Part shown: positions 1 to 10,350 of the stretch, one piece after another | Numbering within the stretch: the first letter of the stretch is position 1 | Layout: the number at the start of each line of letters is the position of its first letter | NCBI GenBank assembly: GCA_010015655.1 | Contig: ML976661.1 | Location: 359,682-423,681 of the forward strand | Source: Bimuria novae-zelandiae CBS 107.79 | Lineage: Eukaryota; Ascomycota; Dothideomycetes; Pleosporales; Didymosphaeriaceae | Reading direction: 5' to 3' | Length of the DNA stretch: 64,000 bases | Translations under genes and position numbers: made by a program | Notes under the pieces: model-generated | Database searches by the model: none | What the model saw: only the letters and a program-made list of their open reading frames with translations | What the model was told of the DNA's origin: nothing

Positions 1-1
1 T

Positions 2-742
2 CTCCACCAAACAAAGGCTGCTGAGCACGCCCGCGCTGAGCGTCGTAGGCGTAATCAACGTATAGTTGACGTCGGCGGAGGTCCTGTTTATGCTGGAGAT
101 TGCCGGAAGATGGCTGCAGAGAGGGTTATCAACGAAGCCGCCAAACAAGAAGCTGCCGTCGCGGCGCGCCACCAAAAGGCGCTTGTTAAACAATTTAATA
201 CCTGGAAGAGAATACTATCAAACGTACGTAATTGGGGCAAAAGGTCCAGTAGGCGTCACCGTGAGGGCCTACTTGCCACGCGCAGCAGGTCTCATATAAC
301 TGTATTCGACGGCCCAGTAATCAAAACTTTGTCAGATGAACTAACGCGTTGGGAGTACAGAGTTATTAACCCAGCGCTGGCCGAGCGCTTCCAGGATTTG
401 TATAAGGAATCTATACAAAAATTAGAACAGAGAGGCAAGTTTAGGGCAAGGCGTTCTATCATAGAGAGCTCGATTCCAGCACTTGAAGTCGCGTACGTCA
501 ACGGTGGCGGCATGGATCCTTACACGCGGCACTTGCAACAAAAAGGAGACGCACCTACACTGTCATCCTTCCCTGAGGAGAAACAAGCAATAATACAAGT
601 ACAGGATAGTCAATTTCATGTCCATGAGACGCAACTCGAAGTTACCCCTATTGGCAGCGACGACGAGGGCTACTCATCTCCTATTCTTGAATTTTATGAC
701 GCTATTTCGCCAGGACAGGCCGACTGGGCTTGCGAGCGATAA
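2..742 (+). CDS. 3' part of an unrecognised ORF, possibly transposon-borne
   Basis: The frame is open from the window edge to a TAA at 740-742, giving about 246 residues with no start, so the true beginning lies outside. An ATG at 110 could start a 210-residue version. The first third is rich in Arg, Lys, Ala and Glu and looks helical or coiled coil, with a short stretch reading GGGPVYAGD. The rest is acidic toward the end. Base composition is normal, unlike the AT-rich DNA that follows. I do not recognise a domain. The basic helical part recalls the C-terminal tails of Fot1/pogo-type transposases, and the neighbourhood is transposon-rich, but that is only a guess. An unrelated host gene is equally possible. 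Confidence 0.35.
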   Translation, partial: LHQTKAAEHARAERRRRNQRIVDVGGGPVYAGDCRKMAAERVINEAAKQEAAVAARHQKALVKQFNTWKRILSNVRNWGKRSSRRHREGLLATRSRSHITVFDGPVIKTLSDELTRWEYRVINPALAERFQDLYKESIQKLEQRGKFRARRSIIESSIPALEVAYVNGGGMDPYTRHLQQKGDAPTLSSFPEEKQAIIQVQDSQFHVHETQLEVTPIGSDDEGYSSPILEFYDAISPGQADWACER

Positions 743-1939
743 ACAAATGTTTGGCGATGTAATTACCATACAAATTACTTTACAAAAGGCATTTTACGAC
801 ATTTGGATCATTGAGCGTGTGCGATCATTGAGCTAGTAGGGCCGTGCGGAGCACGGCCTTTTTCGGAGAAAAACTGAGAATCAGCCATTGGGGCCGAGTA
901 TATCTATTGGTTCGCATCGCGCTTTTAGCTGCAGCAGCCATAGTGTGTAGTTGGTGTAATTAGTTAACATAATTGTTAAGTCGCGGAGTGTTAACAGCGA
1001 CATTGTCCTTTCTTAAGGTTTAGTTAAGGTAGTGAGACTCTTAATTATCAGATTTAATAGTGTTCTGTCACTTTAAGATAATGCAATGATAAGAATTAAT
1101 GGTTGTGATGATTTATTAATGATGTTCGTGTTCTGTCTGTGTCTGGAATGCAAATGTGTGCGAGGCTCCAAATAAGTGCCGCTGCAGCGCTAGCCCTATT
1201 TAGAATAGTACAAAAGAGAGAGTGCTCCAGCCTCATATCCACAACAGATAGAGGCCATATAATCGGACAACTTACCTAAGCCTAATCTAGATTAGGGGAG
1301 GATAGGTCTAGAGTAATATACCTTATATATATATTTAGTGATTAAAAGCTTAAAATAACAACACTAGGGTGTATAAATAATTTAATTTTATAATAAACTA
1401 TAAAATAACTAATTAGAAAATTTCCTAATTTGTTATACAAAATATACTTGTAGTATATTAAGTTAAATATAAGGCGTAGGAAAGGTATAGAGAAATTATT
1501 AAACTATATACTATTTATTTTAGTCTTTACTATTATTAAAATTATTATTATAGTCTTATTAAGACCTTAACGTTCCTAAGACCCTTAAGGTCCTATTGAA
1601 TCTTACATTATACAGGACCTTATTACGTAACTACTAATCTAAGCTGCCCCGCGCTTCCTTGTGTTCCTTCGCCTTAGTAATTTCGCTAATAATAACTCTC
1701 AGCGTAATTGTCTAGCTCTATTGTTCCTGTGGGGTTCATGATTATAACACTAGCTCCTTACTAAAGCTTACTACGCTAGCTAGTTAAGCTAAGTAGCTAA
1801 GTAGCTAAGTAGCCAAGCACGCGATCCCCCTAACTCTATAATAGCTAAGCTTCTAAGTAGGACTTTTACTCCTTAATAGACTTTGTTTACGAGCTCCCTG
1901 GTCGTTATGATTGTGCGCTATAACAATTATATAATAATA
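743..1939. other. Gene-free stretch entering the AT-rich block
   Basis: No ORF of interest is visible. Composition is ordinary to about 1,260, then becomes very AT-rich with stops in all frames, as expected for RIP-mutated repeat DNA. A short run of 8-bp units (about TAAGTAGC) lies near 1,780-1,815. A hairpin followed by Ts at 839-863 is discussed among the rejected items. Confidence 0.5.
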
Positions 1940-2552
1940 CTTAATTATAATAAACTTAAGATTAAGCTTTTACGCTACGTGCACGACTCACCTATAGGTA
2001 GTTACTTAAATAAAGGCAAGACGTTTAAAATACTCTAAAAAAGTACTACTACCTAAGGATATTTAAAATAGTAAAGTAATACGTAGCCTACTGCTACGTA
2101 TGCCGCAAAGCAAAGTCCTTTTATAATAAGTATTATATATTACTAAAGCCCCTACCCGTTATAGAGAGACGTTAGTAGTATAGTTTTATAAATTTTATAG
2201 TAGACCTGCTAGAGTTAAAGGGGTATACAAATATTATAGTAGTAGTTAATAGATTAAGCAAGTATAGATATCTAATACCTTATAAAGAAATTACTGCGCT
2301 AGAAACTGCGTGGCTTTTTTCATAATATATATAAGCTAATAAAGGATTATCCACATTAATATTCTTAGAGTTAGCGAGTTCGTTTTAGCGTTCTAAATAG
2401 AGCTTTAGAGCTAGTTAAGAATTATAATACTCCTATCCTTAGCATATTACCTAGAAACAGATAGATAGACTAGGAATATAAATATAATAATAGAGCAAGT
2501 ACTGCAAGCATATATAAACTACATATAAGATAATTAGATAAACTAACTACCT
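1940..2552 (+). mobile_element. Ty3/gypsy integrase fragment, left part of an interrupted old element
   Basis: Reading through stops, the plus strand encodes an integrase: the second CxxC of the zinc-binding domain (CYVCRKAK, from 2,092), then a PLPVIERR segment and an integrase core reading VDLLELKGYTN and VVVNRLSKYRYLIP. The fragment stops where the complete Ty3/gypsy element at 2,553 was inserted. Its continuation (AxFKANNIVLELTKLSPF) starts just past the other end at 9,241, so both halves belong to one older element. Many TAG, TAA and Tyr-for-Cys changes indicate RIP. No 5' LTR was found upstream, so the old element is truncated or too decayed to see. Confidence 0.75.
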
Positions 2553-2974
2553 TGTTAGGATCTGTATTTAGCATCACCAGGCTAACATTCTGAGACGGAC
2601 AAGGTCTTATGGGAGCCAATGGTGGCACAGCAATGGGCAGGTCACGTGACTGCTCGAAGCGCTCGAAGCGAGCAAGTCGAGCAGGTGCATAAGGCCAAGG
2701 CTGTGCTCGCTCTGCTCGAGTCGAGCAAGTCGAGCATGCTAAGTATATAGGAACATGAGGATGGATTCTTTCACCTCGTGTTTAACCTGTTTATTAATCT
2801 ATCGTTTAGATCTGAATAAGTAACTTTGTTAATTTAATTATGCTATACACACCTTTAATACTAACACCCCTTTAATACGCGTAAGCTATTAAGACTCCTT
2901 GTCTTATCGCTACTACTCCTGCCCGAGAACTAACCTTAGCCCCTTAGGGATTAGCTACCCTGTTAGACTTAACA
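2553..2974 (+). repeat. 5' LTR of the first Ty3/gypsy element
   Basis: This 422-bp copy pairs with 8,814-9,235. The two differ at about 19 sites, all transitions. Seventeen have the T or A state in this copy, and all of those lie from about 2,771 to the inner end; the outer half is almost unchanged. The unmutated half contains the palindrome GTCACGTGAC (2,641-2,650), a dense array of GCTCGA/TCGAGC words (2,651-2,738) and a TATATA box candidate at 2,744. Confidence 0.96.
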
Positions 2975-5900
2975 TTTTAAACATCCTTAATATAAGCGGA
3001 TACGATAATCTTTCCGACACGCTAATAGGCACCCCTAAGGATAGTATTACGACTATTAAGGGAGGTACCTTTAGTAAACCTAACTTCTTTTATAGAGACC
3101 ATAAGTAAACGGAACTTTAGATCTTGTAACTTAACTTGTACTTCCACGGAACGAAGAACAAGGACTAGGATAACGCTAATAAGACCGTATTTGCTATAAC
3201 CTTTATAAAAGGAAATGCTTTAAAATAGATTCGACCTTATCTTAACTAATATCTGGCTAGAGACAACAACACCGATGACGCAACTAACTAGATTATAGAA
3301 GACTACGACAAGTTCTGCGAAAAAGTTAAATAGTACTTTAGAGTTATAAACTAAGAAGCTATTGCCGAGCGAGCTATCTAAAACCTTAGACAGGTACGCT
3401 CTGTAGTAGAATACGACTCTAAATTCCACAAGTATGTAGACTAAATTGACTAGAACGACGCTACCCTTATAGCAATATATTATAAAGGACTAAAGAGGAC
3501 CGTACGCGAGGAACTCCTACGCACTAAAGCTAAGACTAATATATTAGAAGAACTATCTAAGGAAGTAATTTAAATTGACAAAGTATAGTACGAGCTAGAA
3601 CGCGACCTACGCTAGAACTAATTCTAAGGATATACAGGACCGCCCGTAAAGACTAACTACTAACTAAGGTAGTAATAAGATAACTATAGACCGCAACCTA
3701 TAGAAGGAATCCACTACGGACAGCTTAACGTTATAATTAGAAAGAAAGGAAGAGGAACAGGCTTTTACTAGCTAAAAGATAATAAGCGCATCTTAGATAG
3801 AACCTAACGCTAGGGAACTAAGACACGCACTTACTTTATATATAATAAACTAGGTTATATTACTAGGAACTACAGATCTAAGAACAAGGTTATTAGATAG
3901 TTAAACGTACTATCCGTTAACAAAGAAGAAACCACCGACGAAGAATGGCAGGTAATAGACGCTATTAAGTAGATTAACATCTATAACGAAGAATTAGAAT
4001 AATTAGAATTACTTAACTTACGACTCTACAAGGATGCACACGAAAGTTTAGATAGTAAGGAAAAGGAGAAGGAACTAATACCTTAATCTCCTATACCTTA
4101 CCCTAGCTAAAGTAAACCTATTACTAATAAGACGACGAATGTTTTCGACTTCTTAGAAAAACACTAACTAAGGGAAGGAGATTTTGGGTTTACAGCGATA
4201 GAACAACAAGACTACGTAGAAGCATTTTTTCACGCTTACTAACCTAACCTAGTTAGTAAAGCGGCACGAGAAATGGCGGACCACCGCTACGCCCACGAAG
4301 ATCCTAAGAAGAAATACCTAAATAAAAACCTAAACTATAAACTATAGTACGACCTAGACTACCGTAATCCTACGCATAAGACTATACGATAGACCCTCTA
4401 CAGAGAAGACTAATATACTATTTATTACTAAGCTAAGGAATACAGTTACTTTCCCCGAACGTATTAATAATATAGATAAGAGTAGTTTAACTGCCCTATC
4501 GCCTATTATAACGTTTACCTTTGGGACAAGCGCAAAACGCGATACTTTCTACACTTTAACTAAGCGTTAAACTAAGTAATATTGCTACTAGTTAATAGAA
4601 AATGCGTATCTAACAAATGGCAAACATGCTTACACCCCGATTGTAAGGAACACAAAAAGTAAAAAGAAAAGTATGGGTTTAATCGCATACCAAAAGGGAC
4701 TACGACCCTCAGGATTGAAACGGTACAAAAGGAAGAAAACGATGAAGCTCTCCTAGAAAAGGCCTAGCAGCAGCCTTAGGAGAAGAAGAAGGAAGGACAC
4801 CTTAATCCTATAAAGCTACCCACAGATAAGATGTCTTTTTTAGACCTAGGCTCAGGAGGGAAGACGCCTTTAGAGAGCTAAATGCTATTAATAGTTAAGC
4901 ACTAATCAAGCTACCAGTTTAGCTTAAAGGAATATAGATAAAGGCCATGCTAAATTTAAGAGCATAATAAAGCTATATCTCGCGAAAGGCACTTAATAGA
5001 GCAGGACTCTATAAGCGTTAAAAGGCAGAAGCTTATGTTATCTATATCGCGAATAGACACCTAATGCCAGGCATGCCACAAGTCGAATACGAGGTCAAGA
5101 CGACACTCAAGATCTATAGACACCAGGAAACAATTACCCTTAATATCCTTAAGGAAGCCAGTTACGATGTAATATTAAGACTAACCTAGTTTAGGAAGCA
5201 CAACCCTACAATTAATTAAGAACAACGAACGCTATCCTTTAAGCGCTATAACTATGCATTATAAGTAAAGCCTACGCATTAGCAGAGTTCGATAGTAAAT
5301 AAGAGAGCTATTAACACTATAGTCTCGAAATTAAAGATCAAGAACAGATCAACCTTGGCAAACGCTAGTAGGAACCACCAGGTCACAGAGCGCGAGACAG
5401 TGGATGAGCTAATTCCTACGAAGGAAAGAGAGCAACGCACAACCCACGTTATCCCTAAATAGTTTATAGAATGGAGCTATCTGTTTCGAGAAGAGGAAGG
5501 AAAAGCAAATCTACCTAAGCACTAACCCTAGGATTATACAATTAACCTAAAAGAAGGGAAGACGCCACCCTTTAGACTACTATACGTAAAATTAGGCAAA
5601 GAACTCTAACAAGAAAAAGAATTTATTAAGACGAACCTAGCGAAAGGATATATATAACTATTAACGTTACTAGCGGCAAGCCTATTTATGTTTATACCTA
5701 AGAAGAGTGGCGAACTAAGGCCTTACGTAGACTATTAAAAACTTAATAATATAACAATTAAGAATCGCTATCCACTATTAAATATCATAGAACTACGAGA
5801 CAGGCTAGCACAGGCAAAGGTATTCACCTCGCTAGACCTACGCGATGGATACCACCTTATTTAAATTAAGGAAGGTAAAGAATAGAAGACAGTATTTAGG

Positions 5901-8274
5901 TCTTAATATAGACTATTTAAGTACACTATTATGCCATTTGGACTTACGAACGCGCTAGCAATATTTTAAGCGCTTATTAATAACGTACTTTAATATTACC
6001 TAGACATCTTCGTTATCGCATACATGGACGACATCCTAATCTACTCGGACAACCTCGACGACCATGTAGAACATGTCGAGATAGTACTTAAAGAACTTAA
6101 CGACTTACACCTATAGCTTAAACTAGAAAAATGCAAGTTCTTCCAGACAGAACTTAAATTCCTAAGACATGTTATTAACACAGAAGGAATTAAGGTAAGC
6201 CCTAATAAGATTAAATGCGTTAAGAACTAGCCACGACTAAAAATAGCAAAGAATATCTAAGAATTCTTAGGATTCTATAGATTTAACTAATAATTTATCT
6301 AAGATTACGCAAAGATCACAATACCCCTTACGAACCTTACTAGAAAGAATACACCCTTTAAATAGATAATAGAATGCGAAGAAGCATTTCAGACACTACG
6401 TAAAGTATGTATTAAACCACTAGTACTTATGCACTTCTAGGACAGAAAACTAATAAAGATTAAGATAGACGTAAGCGATTTAGCACTAGGAGCATGCGCT
6501 AAATAAAAGAAGAATAGATATTAGCACCTAATTGCTTACTACTTATGTAAACTTAACAATGCAGAATTACGATACGATATACACGATAAGAAACTATATA
6601 CAATTATTAAAGTACTAAAGTATTAGAGGATTTACGCACACAGCTGCTTAGACCTTATAATCTTTATAGACTACAAGAATCTTCTCAGATTCACAACAAC
6701 TAAAGAATTAACACCTCGACAAGCGAGATAGGCAGAGACTTTAGGACAATATAAGTTCAAAATCATGTACACTCCAGGCAGAAAAAACAGACAAGTAGAC
6801 GCCTTAAGCAGACGTAGCGACCTCGTAAGAGATAAGATTAAAACCTACTTAGCAATTCTAAAATAGAACGATAATAGATTATTAGGACTAACTATAAAAC
6901 TTAACTAACTCCTCATGGCAACACGAGAAGTACCTAAGGACTAACAGACAGAAATTATACGATAATACCACGATAACCCTGTGTACGGACACCCAGACAT
7001 TACCAAGACAATAGAACTTATCTAACGGAACTACAGCTTTAAAGGAATTAAGGAAGTAGTAACTAAATACATCCGCAAATGCGCAGACTGCCAACGCAAC
7101 AAACACGCAACACATCGTAAATATAGAGAAATGCAAGCCATCCAAATACTAATAGTACCATGGGAAGATATCGCTATGGACTTTGTGACAGGACTACCCA
7201 AGTCGAAAGATCTAGCAACAGGAGTAAGCTACAACTCTATATTAGTAATCGTATGCAGATTCACCAAATACGTGGAACTACTACCATGTTAAAAGACGAC
7301 TACGGCCAAGGAACTCGCATTCCTTATCCTAGATTAACTTATACAACACCACGGCATACCAAAGACAATTATTAGCGATCGAGACAAACTCTTCACATTA
7401 AACTACTAGACAACGCTTATGGCGCTTATTAGAACGAAACGGAAGCTATCAACAGCCTACTATCCACAGACAGACGGACAAACAGAACGTACGAATCAGA
7501 TAATTAAAACGTACCTACGCATCTACTGCAATAACCAGAAGAATAACTAGATTTCCTTATTACTAATGGCACAACTGGCATACAACAACAAGATATTAGC
7601 GGTAACAGGACATACACTATTCTATGCAAACCACGAAAGACATCTATATCTCTTTAACTAAGCACTTCCTACGACTATCAGAACAGAAGAAGCCATCAAT
7701 TTGGCAGAAATAATAAGGAGGACACACGAACAACTCCGAGAGTACCTTAAGAAAGCTTAATAGTAAGCAATTTCTTATACAAATTAAAAACGAAAAACGG
7801 CACCTTAGCTAAAGAAGGGGGATAAAGCATATCTACTTACAAAGAATCTTTAGACCTAGAAAAAGAAACACAAGAAACTGGACTATATTAAAATTGAACT
7901 ATTTTTTATTTCCGAACAAGTATCACTGGTTAACTACCGATTGGAATTACCACCAGACGCCAAAATACACCCGGTATTCTATATAGACCGATTGGAACCC
8001 GCCGACCTAGAGACACCAGTCAAGACCACCTTCTATTACTAGCCAGAGGAAGAAAACGAATTCGAAGCCAAATAAATACTACAATACACGGATTAACCAC
8101 GAACGTATCTTATTAAATAGAAGGGATACCCACACAGCGAGAACACATAGGAACCTAAAGAAAACTTAGTAAACTGCAAACAATTGCTCTACTAGTACTA
8201 TAGGAATATACCTAAGAGCCGCTCGCGGTTGTAGGCAAGGTACTAGAGTAATTATCTAACAACCCTAGTGTCGA

Positions 8275-8715
8275 CTACATTAGAGGAGAGAAGCTAATAG
8301 TGGCTGCCACGATAGGCCAGTCCTCTAACGCAGCCTCTACTTCTAACTCTCTAGTAGTATCTATTTTGGATATAAGGCATTGCGCCTTCTTCTTAGCACG
8401 CTCCTTAGCCTGCTATAATATTTTCTTATTTCGCAAAAGTTGGATTAACACTTTTGCTAATAATTTCTTATCCGCATCTACCTTCTTTTTATACTTATTA
8501 CAAGTCTTATCTAACAATGCCTACGATAAGTTTACGTAAGGCTTTTGCGCACGGATGCACTTAGAACACTTTAGACAAGTGTTAGGATTAGACAATAGCA
8601 TGATAACGCACTTAGAGCTAGAAAGTAAGTAATAATTACAAGAGATAAGATAGACAACACTATTATAGCAAGTTTTAATGCTAAGATGGATAGCGCGGGC
8701 TTTAGCGGAAGACAT
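8275..8715 (-). pseudogene. Antisense accessory ORF in the 3' part of the gypsy element, with stops
   Basis: On the strand opposite gag-pol, between the chromodomain and the 3' LTR, an ATG at 8,715 opens a frame of 147 codons ending at TAG 8,275-8,277. It is interrupted by two in-frame TAGs (near 8,520 and 8,410), each explicable as CAG to TAG. The product would have a cysteine cluster (CLKCSKCIR), then a Lys-rich helical segment likely to form a coiled coil (DKTCNKYKKKVDADKKLLAK), then an acidic end (RELEVEAALEDWP). Few stops and a coherent composition for 147 codons in heavily RIP-mutated DNA suggest a real former gene. I recall small antisense cysteine/coiled-coil ORFs in other fungal gypsy elements but cannot name a family. 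Confidence 0.6.
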
Positions 8716-8813
8716 TATAGCAAAACGCACTAAGAAGCAGGGCAACTAAACTTTATCTATTTAGTAAGACAGGTCATGTGATTTAGGGATAAATTGTCGG
8801 AGAGAGGGGATAA

Positions 8814-9235
8814 TGTTAGGATCTATATTTAGCATCACCAGGCTAACATTCTGAGACGGACAAGGTCTTATGGGAGCCAATGGTGGCACAGCAATGGGCA
8901 GGTCACGTGACTGCTCGAAGCGCTCAAAGCGAGCAAGTCGAGCAGGTGCATAAGGCCAAGGCTGTGCTCGCTCTGCTCGAGTCGAGCAAGTCGAGCATGC
9001 TAAGTATATAGGAACATGAGGATGGATTCTTCCACCTCGTGTTCAACCTGTTTATCAATCTATCGTTTGGATCTGAATAAGCAACTTTGTTGATTTAATT
9101 GTGCTATACACACCTTTAATACTAACACCCCTTTGATACGCGTAAGCTATCAAGACCCCTCGTCCTATCGCCACCACTCCTGCCCGAGAACCAACCTTAG
9201 CCCCTCAGGGATTAGCTACCCTGTTGGACTTAACA
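8814..9235 (+). repeat. 3' LTR of the first Ty3/gypsy element
   Basis: This 422-bp copy pairs with 2,553-2,974, starts TGTTAGG after a purine-rich tract and ends TTAACA before the TACCT duplication. It keeps C or G at nearly every site where the 5' copy has T or A. The exceptions are two G-to-A sites in its inner half. Confidence 0.96.
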
Positions 9236-9240
9236 TACCT

Positions 9241-10035
9241 ATAGCGTAGTTTAAAGCTAATAATATAGTATTAGAGTTAACTAAATTATCTCCCTTTTTA
9301 ATCTGCTATAGCTAGAACCCTTACATAGGATTTAGACCACCTAGCAAGAAAATATAGAGGGGTTATAAATAGAAGCTTAACGTAGCTACTGCCAATTACA
9401 TAATAGAAAAGAAAAATATATATAATAGAACTTATTTATAAAGAACTAACTTAGGTATAAGCACTACACTAAAAGTATATAAATTATATATAATAGCTAG
9501 TACTTGCCTATTAAATAGGTAATTATATATAGCTAGACACAAAGAATCTTAGAACCTAACATTAGTTTTAAAAGCGTAACTAGAAGAACGTTAGCCTATT
9601 TAAAATAAGTATAATAGTCTCCTTATATGTCTATAGACTAGTACTACCTAAAGCGATAAAGATATACTTTATATTTTATATAAACTTACTCTAATGAATA
9701 GAGCTACATAATATCCACCTGCTAGGGTAGTAAATAGAGCTAGCTAAATTAGTTATAATTAATATAGAACTATAGTATTTCATTAAAAAGATAGTTAATA
9801 TCCGTTTTAACTAAAAAAGCAAGGGACACGAATACCTAGTTAAATAGACCAAATATAATAATTTATTATAGGAACTAGTAATAGAGGTTGCTAACTCCAC
9901 TATTATAAAAGAGTACTATTAAAACTACCTAAAAGTAGAGGATCTAAGTAAATAGATAGATAAACTATTTAAAATAATAATAAACTAGATACCTATATAG
10001 GTCCTCGTAAGCTTAGACTATAAAAGGGGGAGGAC
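9241..10035 (+). mobile_element. Right part of the interrupted old Ty3/gypsy element, with chromodomain
   Basis: The plus strand continues the integrase broken at 2,552 (KANNIVLELTKLSPFLICY, then GFRPPSK) and ends in a recognisable chromodomain at about 9,776-9,975 (KSKGHEYLVK, then TKYNN), both peppered with RIP stops. A purine tract AAAAGGGGGAGGA at 10,022-10,034 looks like the tract that precedes a 3' LTR. The putative LTR would start near 10,036 and be cut by the second gypsy element at 10,190. I could not find a matching 5' LTR, so the right boundary is uncertain. Confidence 0.7.
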
Positions 10036-10189
10036 TTACTATTATACTAACCTCTTAAGTAACCTAATAGCTTAGACGTACTATTAATAATAGTACGTTA
10101 ACGTATAGACTCCTGCCTCCGAACTTATACTTCGGGAGTCGAAGATTAGATGGCCCAGGCCCTAAAGCTTACTTCTAATTGGTTAGATA
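10036..10189. other. AT-rich flank, possible start of an old 3' LTR
   Basis: This sequence follows the purine tract of the old gypsy element and ends at the AGATA target duplication of the next element. No coding sense is visible. It contains an inverted pair reading CTCCTGCCTCCGAACT and CTTCGGGAGTCGAAG near 10,100-10,145. Its continuation would be at 17,334 onward. Confidence 0.35.
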
Positions 10190-10350
10190 TGTAATAGGCT
10201 ATGCCCAGTTGTTGCCTCGGATCCTTAACCCTTAGTTATGCGAACCCTAGATATATAAGTTTAACGCCTAAAGCTTAACTTTAGACTCTTTATTAAATTT
10301 ATAAGTATTTTTTTAGTACCTTTAGCTCCTTAAGCACCTAGCTCCTTATA
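10190..10350 (+). repeat. 5' LTR of the second Ty3/gypsy element
   Basis: This 161-bp copy pairs with 17,168-17,328. Its outer half keeps C and G where the partner has T and A (TATGCCCAGTTGTTGCC); its inner half is the more mutated one (TAGTACCTTTAGCTCC). Confidence 0.93.

Larger units (their letters stand above)
2553..9235 (+). mobile_element. Complete RIP-mutated Ty3/gypsy retrotransposon with chromodomain
   Basis: The element is bounded by two 422-bp LTRs starting TGTTAGG and ending CTTAACA, and by the 5-bp target duplication TACCT (2548-2552 and 9236-9240). Ignoring stop codons, the plus strand shows in order a gag-like region (about 3,200-3,650), a protease/linker segment (about 5,050-5,260, ..RKHNPTIN), and a reverse transcriptase with the active site YMDDIL at 6,021. 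RNase H (about 6,460-6,830), the integrase zinc finger (KCADCQRNK, about 7,080) and the integrase core (PQTDGQTER, about 7,465) follow, then a chromodomain (about 8,050-8,190). A purine-rich tract (8,800-8,810) precedes the 3' LTR. Gene order and chromodomain mark it as a chromovirus-type Ty3/gypsy element. Dozens of TAA/TAG codons make it non-autonomous. It sits inside an older gypsy integrase gene. Confidence 0.95.

Noticed and set aside
839..863. Perfect 8-bp stem (GGCCGTGC/GCACGGCC) followed by a T run, like a bacterial terminator
   Set aside because: Everything else in the window is fungal, and such terminators do not operate there. It follows the partial ORF by about 100 bp and may be a chance or transposon-end palindrome.
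8300..8539. Plus-strand ORF of 79 codons
   Set aside because: It lies opposite the antisense accessory frame, which has a more protein-like composition, and shows no gag-pol similarity.
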